Assembly (NCBI GenBank): GCA_031763025.1
Contig: JASSKH010000031.1
Coordinates: forward strand, 4,989,458 to 5,053,457
DNA: 64,000 bases
From: Macrocystis pyrifera
Taxonomy: Eukaryota > Sar > Phaeophyceae > Laminariales > Laminariaceae
Reading direction: 5' to 3'
A program made the translations under genes and the position numbers. The first letter of the stretch is position 1. Each line of letters opens with the position of its first letter. Under the pieces are notes generated by a model. It was not told the DNA's origin. It worked only from the letters and a program-made list of their open reading frames with translations, and searched no databases. Positions 24,857 to 33,434 of this stretch are shown in pieces.

Positions 24857-27800
24857 GAAACAGAAAAACAAAAAAAAGCAAAAGACAAGAGAAGGAAAAA
24901 AAAAAAAAACGCGATTCATGACTCCTCAAAAACTTTTCCGGTTTCGTGCACACCGCGGACAGACAGATCCGACAGATCATCATCTACAGTCAGCAGCTCA
25001 TTTTAGTCCCTCACCTGCCGTTGTGGTGAGAGAGGTTTGTGCCTAACAAGGATCTGCACAGCAATACAGATCCAACCCAGAGGAAAAAACAATGCGGCAT
25101 AGATCATGCAGGTTTGACGGGTCCTAACTGGCAACACGAGCTGTTGTTTGTAGATCATGCAAACATCAGGATACGTCTATCTGTCTTTTGAATAATCTAG
25201 ATCGTCAAGTGAAAATGATCTGTAGATGGTCTGTCTGGGGTGCGGGTTCGTGTGGTAATGTGCGGAGGCGCGGATTCGTCCGATCAAGTACCTGAACCAA
25301 GCCCCCCGGACGTAGTGTGCATATGGTGAGGCACCCACAAGGCAGTTACATAGTAACCCCATTGCTGTCTCTGGAAGTGGCCACACCAGAAATTAAATCA
25401 ATTAATTAATGCTGTCATCCATAAGCAAGAAAATCCGCCCCAAAGGCGGTTCTTAGTAGGATGCAGCTCACCCTTCATGCGCCTCGCCTAACACCTCGCG
25501 GCGCTTCGCGCTTAGTGCAAGCAATGTCTTGTCTGCCTGGTCGGTGAAAACCCGACGTGCTCCGTCCCGGCATTGTAGGGATGCGAGGGTCTATGGTCAT
25601 ACGACTACGGCCATGCATGACAATGAGTACACATCTCCTATCGAGTACACCCCCCCCCCCCCCCCCCCCGCCCCCTCCCCTAAAACGGGATGTGTTAGAA
25701 GAGGAGATGAGGGAGGGAAATAGACGAATGCGACATGGAGGAGTTTGATACACTAGACAGCAGCGAGAAAACGATCGCTATCCTAGGACATAGATGGTGG
25801 CCACAGGCGGTCAAACAGGAAGGGGATAAGATTAGCAACAAATTTCCATGTAATATATAGATATATATCGAAACAACGTAGCGAGCGCCCCAATGGTTGG
25901 AGGTGTCTCTATTAGGAGTAGGAACGGTGCTCCGACTCGAAAGGGATGCGTGGTCAATGGTCAAATGACTAAGGGAAGCAACAAATGAGTACCCCCCCCG
26001 TCCCCCGTCCCCCGCCGTCCCAATACTCTTGTGCTGGTACCCACACTGGACACTGGAGTTAACAAACACCACCTGCCAGGAGGCAAATATCCATCGGCGA
26101 CGCCTCTTCTCGTATAAAACGGGGACAGGGGATTGTTAACACTTTTTTTTACCACCGCCCTCCTGTTTTGGGGACAAAAAACACATGGAACTAGACTAGA
26201 AAAAACTAAAAAAGCTGTAAAAAAAGTTTTTTTTTACCACGCGCTCTTTCGTTTTCTCCCTGCCCCTATTTTTTCGTGTTGATCCCCACTCGTCTCTGAC
26301 GATCGTTTTTTTTTTGGCCTTGATATTCTTGTTCAAAAACATATCGTCATGCTTTACGTATGTGTAATCATTTTTTCGTTTTGCGTTGGGCCTTTCTTGC
26401 GTGGCAAGTAAACGAACGTCCACCCAAAAAATAACGATCTGTCTTCCCGCCCCACGCATATATACCCAAATGCGGCATCCCTAGGCGCGGCCATCTTTAA
26501 CCGTAGCCAACCATCGTTGACATCCAGAACTAACTTACCAACTGATTACTCAACCAATCAAGCAACAAACCAACCATACAACCAACCAACGGCACAACTA
26601 ATTAACCAATAAAACAACAAACCTAATAACTAATATCGCAACCAATGGAAAAAACAATGAACAACTCAGTTAGGGCCCATCTTCTCGAGGACTTTTGGTC
26701 CCTTCAATTTGACGCGATTTTTCTTTTTCTAGTTTCATTTGCATGTGATTGAACGAAATTTAGTGTTCCCCGTTAAGGACTCGTTTTAACGAGGACTTTT
26801 GGTCCTTTCAATTTGGTTCGATTTTTTTTTTTCCAATTTAATTTGCATCTGATTGACCAGAGAGTGAACGACCAGGCAGGCAGGATTCGAAGGGGCAGAG
26901 CAGAAAAAATCAATTTGAGTGAAAAGTCTTCTGGGACTTTTTTCGTGTGATTTTTCTAATTTCAATTTCGAATTTGGGAGTTGATCAGCCTTGATGTAGC
27001 ATGTTCATGGTGGGTCAACACCCCCGGTGGAGTCTGGGGTGATTCTTGGCCGCTTCGGTGACCACCGTCGAGGCGATAACACGCGAACCTCAACGACTGG
27101 CGACCGGAGCAATAGCCGTGCCCACGGCCACAGACCGTATCACATCGTACCCCGGCGGTGGCGCCTCAAACGAAATCATGGCGGCCGCAAGCCCAATTTT
27201 TCGGCCTGCTCGATCGGCCAACCATCACGAAAACCGAGCAAACGAGCAAAAAAACAGAGGATACGCTCGAGACCTCGATAGCTGCACCACCGTTGCTGTT
27301 CCGCACGTGGCGCTTGAGGGCTCCTCCGCCCACCCAAGACACCCTGAGAGTGATAGCTTCCTATCCTGCACCACCAAAAAGAAAAAAATGCTGGCGGCGC
27401 CGCGCACGCGACAACGCAAACCTTCGCTCTCGTCTACGCTCGTCGCTGTTTGTCGGCTGGGCGTTGTGTGACGCGCTGCATTATTCCAGGTTGTTTCTAT
27501 TTCCTTTTGTTTGACAATGGATGCGCCGTTTCCGATAGGATACAAACGCGTTTTTTTCGAAATCAAATTAAAATTCATTGGAATTGAAATTTTATTTCCA
27601 AATAACGAAATTTAGTGTTCCCCGTTAAGATGGGCTCTTAAATTAAATTAGAAAAAAAATCAAGTCAAATTGAAAGAGCCGAAAGTCCCCGTTAAGATGG
27701 GCCTTACTCGGATAATCAGCCAACCAACCAACCAACCAACCCCACCCATCTAATAGTTAATTCGACCGACCGACCGGCCAACGAATCAACCAACCAAAAA

Positions 27801-30619
27801 GCAGCCAACCAGCCGAATGGATCATTTCAATAAGCCAATCAACCAACGATCAACTCCTTGGTGAGAGTTTCAACGTCCGCCAAGGCCTTGAAACGTTTGA
27901 AAAATCAACCAACCAAAATAAACAGCGAATAAACAAATCAATCAATCAATCAATCAATCAACCACCAATCAATCAATCAATCATCCAATCAATCGACCAG
28001 CCAATCGCTCAACCAATCAACAAATCATCAAATCAACCCCCACCCAACCAATCCATCAACCCATCCAACGAACCTTCTGCTGTACTGAGAGTCTCAGCAT
28101 CTACCAGGCCTTGAAGCGATTGGAAGACAACCAACCAACCAACCAACCAACCAACCAACCAACCAACCAGTGGTACACGAAAGAAAAAAAGAAAAGGAGT
28201 CACACTCTTAATAGCCACCATGTCGGAATTGGAACCAAAAACCAGCTGGTTGGGGACAATTCTCAGAAATTACCACAAACCATGTTTTTTCGTCAGTACT
28301 GGATTTTTACTTGATTTTGGCATACCCCCCCCTGTCTGGGACTCGAGAAAAAAAACGTGCGGTTTCGATTTTTGTTTTCCCTGTACCCTTGAACCAACCA
28401 ACCTTCGTACCTTCTTCTTGGTGAGGGTCTCAACTTCCACCAGGCCTTGAAAAGTCTGGAAGATAACGCTGCTCCCCGGCTTGCGCGTCCCACCTAAGCC
28501 CTGGAACCGCGCGAACAGAACCGGGGCAAACGGCGACGGAGGGAGGGGGTTCTCGTTGACATCCTGCCTCACAGTAATTCGAACATTGACCACGCATCCT
28601 CTTCCAGACGGAGCACCCTTCCTACTCCTAATTGGTGCACCTCCTAAACGACCAAGCCCTGGAACAACACATGGAAAACCAGGTGGCAGGCGGGAGGGGG
28701 GGACGCATCCCTTTCGAGACGGAGCACCGTTCCTACTCCTAATACGAGAATAAGTACACTTGCGGGGGGGGCGGCTTCCACAGCGTATCAATCATATAAA
28801 GTCAAGTAGAGTACAGCCTGGGCAGCGGCGGCAGCGGGCGGTACGGCAACATAGTAGGTCACCACCTGAACCCTGCAACCACAAAGAGAGAACCGGGGCC
28901 GGGGTTGAGCGGGAGCCCCCCCCCCCCTCCCCCCCCCCAGCACGACGTCCTTATCCCCTCGAGAACCGCAAACAGCACCCACGCTTTGGGGATAAACTAC
29001 TTGGATATAGTGTGGGTTGTTTGTTTTAAGAAGGGTATTCCCAATCGCCTTTAACTCCATGCGTACTTGTAGAGGCGCCCCCTCCCTACCCCTCCCGGAG
29101 ATGAAACAGATACCTCCCCCTCCCCCCCCCAACCATGCCATCCTCTCTCTCTCCCTCCCTCCCTCCGTTCCACCCCCCTCCTCCTTCCCCCCCCCGTCCC
29201 CTACCCTGCATGCGACCCGCCAAACACCTCGCGGTGCTTCACGCTTGGTGCAAGCAATGTCAAATGTCTGCCTGGTCGGTGAAAAACCCGATGTGCTCCG
29301 TCCCGGCATTGTGGGGAAGTGAGGGTATCTACGGCCATACGACCACGGCCATGCATGGTAATGAGTAACACCCCCCGCACACATTCGTTCCACCTTCCCT
29401 CCCTCCTCTCTCCCCCCCCTCTCCAGGCATCCTTAAACTCTTGTTGAAAACTGCAGTCACGCTTTTGGGGGACAAACTACTCGGATATATTGCGGTATAT
29501 GTTTCACTGTTGGAGTAGTGCCGATTGCCTCTAGAGTGCCGGCATCTTATAAAAATAATATAGTTTTGCCTTTTTAGGGCCCATCTTATCGAGGACTTTC
29601 GGTCGTTTCAATTTTAACTTGATTTTTTTTTTTTTTTTCTAATTTAATTCAAGGGCCCATCTTACCGAGGACTTTCGGTTCTTTCGATTTGACTTGATGT
29701 TTTTTTTCTAATTTAATTTGCATCTGATCGAACGAAATTTAGTGTTCCCCGTTAAGATGGGCTCTTAACTATAAAAAGATACAATAAAAGTATTTTTAAT
29801 TCCTGTTTTTTTTACTAAGCCCCCTTACAAATTTACTATAATAGCGGCAATCAGCACTACTGCCACCCCCCAAAATCCTATCAGTGCCAAGCGATTAAAC
29901 CAGCACAACACAGGGCAGCCGGCACTATATAGGAACCACCGCTGTAGTAAAACGGGGGGCCATAGTAAATAGGACCAACTCTTGTTAGTAAAAATAGCTA
30001 AATATATAGTTTTTTTGTGTGTACCGTAGGTCCTATTTACAATGGCCCCCCGTAAATAGTAAAAAAGTTGACCTTACCTGGTGAAGGGAGTTGAGCAGCC
30101 ATGACAGAAAGTCCACCGCCTCCGACTGCACCCCGGGCTTGAAACGCTTCTTGGAAGCGTAGGAAACCGCTTGGATGAACTCGTGAGGAGACACGGCGCT
30201 CTTGAAGTTGCTGGGAGACCACACGCGCCGAATCACCTCTCCGAAGGCATGCACCTTTCGTACAAGGCAAGGGAGGGGGAAGGGGGGGGGGGAGAGTACG
30301 GGGAGGATTGATGGGTAGATAGATGGATGGGTTATTGTATGGTTGGGTGGATCGTTGGTTGGTTGGATACGTAGGTGGGTGGGTGGGTGGGTAGGGTGGG
30401 TTGGTGGTAGGCGGATGAGTGGGTGGGCGGGAAGTCAGCGGTACCGAAGCGTTTTCCGAGCTGCTCACCAGGGGCGCTTTGCTGTCTTTGTAGTTGGAGG
30501 GCGCGACGAAGAAGTCGCGCAGCGGCGGGACGTGAGCCAGCGCGTGCAGCACCACCTTCATTTTTCAGGGGTTTGAAGCGACAGCAGGTGGCGTTTTAGA
30601 TTGCGTTTACGGAGACGGA

Positions 30620-30650
<31 letters not shown>

Positions 30651-33402
30651 AGTGTACTCGATAGCATGGATGGCCGTAGTCGTACGACCATAGACCCTCG
30701 CATCCCTAAAATGAAGGGGAGGAGGAGGAGGGTTAGTGTTTGGCATGCAAGACACAGCCTGCTGGCCTAGAGCATCCTGAAATTATCATACGCATCTTAA
30801 ATATTTAACACACTGCTGTTGCAAGCGCGTGAGCGAGCACGTTCCGACGAAATAAAGACGACACCCATCGACAAGCGGTGTAGTAGCTGAAAGGAGACAA
30901 AAAAGCGCGACACGATACAAAAGGCATCAGGTGATCGAGTTTTTACACAGAGGCCGAGCGGGGGGAGGGGAGTCCTACAGTACCTCGATACCCCTCTGAT
31001 CACAACACGCCTCTGGGTCTATGAGCGAAAAACATACCAATACAGATGGGTGGAAATACAAACGCAAGGGGCAGAACCGATATTATATATATATACCTCC
31101 CTCACAGGGTAAAGTACTTCCGAGAGTAGTCTAGTAGAGCTTCAATCACACAAAAACAGCAAAAAAACAACAAAATACGAAAATATACCCGATACATAAA
31201 CCGGGCTTAAAAATATAAAATATATCAGGTCGAGCCAGCCAAGCTCTACGTACGGTAAGGAGATTGCACTTATGCGCCGAAACCTTTCTCAATGACAGAG
31301 CTCCCAATCAAAGGAGCGATCTAATATCGTTGGGGTCTGACGTCTAGTTTTCGGGGCTCTTTTCGATAGATGCCTCAGCCCGCGCGAGTGTGTATCGGGG
31401 CCTAGGGTTTCCCAACACTTCTCGAAGGCGGTTGTTGGCTTCTCAAGTGAGGATCCTCAGAAAATGCTCGGAAAATTCCGGCACTACCCCTACCCGTACC
31501 GTAGTACGCGTCTATACTATTACGGGGGTCCATAGTTAACAGGACCTATGGTGTACATAAAAACCTATATATTTACCTATTTTTACTAACAAAATTTGGT
31601 CCCGTTAACTATGGACCCCCGTAATATAAGAATTGATAGTATATGTATACGCCAAACGGTGCGTGAATGAATGACAGCAGCCTGAACCAAGTACGTCAGG
31701 GGAAGGCGACAGCAGCAGAAAAAGCCAGCAGCAGTCGATCCTACAAACTCCGACACACGATCACCATCACCACCACCACCACCACCACCACCATCCCTAC
31801 AACTAGGATAAAACCATGAAGCCGCAAGAACGGCCGCCAACGAAAGTGATCACGCGTCATCGCGGCTAATCGTTGCCGCGAGGCACAGACAGACAAGGCA
31901 CCAGCGGCGGAAAAATCCTCACGTTGACGAAGTCGGTGCACTTGAGATTGTTCAGCCCCACGAACCCCGGCAAGTACGCCACTCCGTACTGATCTCTCGA
32001 CAGGGTTGTGTTCTGCTCGCGCGGCGGCAACAACAAGAGGAAGGGGGGATTGAGTGCGCAGGGAAGGGACGGGGAGGGCGAGGGCGAGGGCGTGGGGGGG
32101 GCGTACTCGTTCGTGGCTTGCCGTACGTGGTTGCTTGACGATTAACCGCGCATCTCGTTCGACACCGAGCATAGAGGGGGAGGGGAGAGAGGGAGGTGCT
32201 GGGGTTGGGAAGTGAAAGCGAGGGGGCGGGAAGACGATAACCTTGTGTGCCTCGAGGGGCAAAGGACGAGGACAAGGAGCAGGAGGAGTAGGAGGAGGAG
32301 GAGTAGGAGGAGGAGGAGGAAGGTCACCATCACGCGACGACTACCACCACCCCCACCACTTCCGTGGCCACTACCTCCACTACCACCACCACGGTCGACA
32401 GCACCAACACTACTACCCCTACCCGAACCCCCCACCACTACACTATTAGTACCACCCACTATTACCACTGCTGCTCCTGCATTTCTTAGTGGTCTATCTA
32501 TACGCGTAGTGCCGGTTGAGTAGCAGTGCCGGCTGCCCTTAATAGTGCCTGTGAGCTCGCTTGGCTCATACCTGGTATGGGAATCACACCGTGTGGTATC
32601 ACGGGGGACCATAGTAAATAGGACCAAATATTGTTAGTAAAAATAGGTAAATACATAGGTTTTTATGTGTACCGTAAGTCCTATTTACTACGTATGGACT
32701 TCCGTAATAGTGTGAAGAATAGTGCCGGTTGTTCGCTACAAATAGTGCCGGTATTGTTGGCTGGTGCATATGATACCGGCACTATAGAGGGGCCAATACC
32801 GTATCACCCCCCCCCTTCCTCCCACCTATGGCCATACATACGACAACGGCAATGCATGGCATGAGTACCCCCCCCCCCCCCCCCCCCTCCAATCACCACC
32901 ACCCCTCCTACCACTATCACCCCCCACCACCACCCCCCCTCCACCCCCCCTTCTATCACTTAAACTCCCTGTACCTGGTCCAGCGCCGCGATAGCTGCCG
33001 GCGAGTACCGAGGGTCGAGCGCCCTCTGGATGTCCTCGAGAGACGAGTCCACCACCTCGTAAGAGTCGGGCAGGCAGTACACTCGGCACGTCCTGAGGTT
33101 GATGAACACGTGGTGGGAGTGCTGGACGCTATGCGTGTAGGCGTGGGTGTTGCGCCCCCTCCCCTGGAAGTACTTGCCGCACACCAGACATGCGTACACG
33201 TTGTTGTTTGATAGGGACACGCTGCAGAGCTGGGGGGGGGGGGAGGGAGGGGGGAGGAGGTGAGGTGGCGGGGGGGGGGGGGGCGGGGGGGGGGGGGGGT
33301 GTGTGTACTCATTATCATGCATGGCCGTACTCGTATGACCATAGACCCTCGCATCCCTACACTGCCGGGACGGACCACATCGGGGTTTTCACCGACCAGG
33401 CA

Positions 33403-33434
<32 letters not shown>

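Larger units (their letters stand above)
27715..28165. repeat. AACC/AATC tetranucleotide tract with exon relics
   Basis: Imperfect (AACC)n and (AATC)n interrupted by two decayed copies of USP39 exon 6. Confidence 0.82.
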
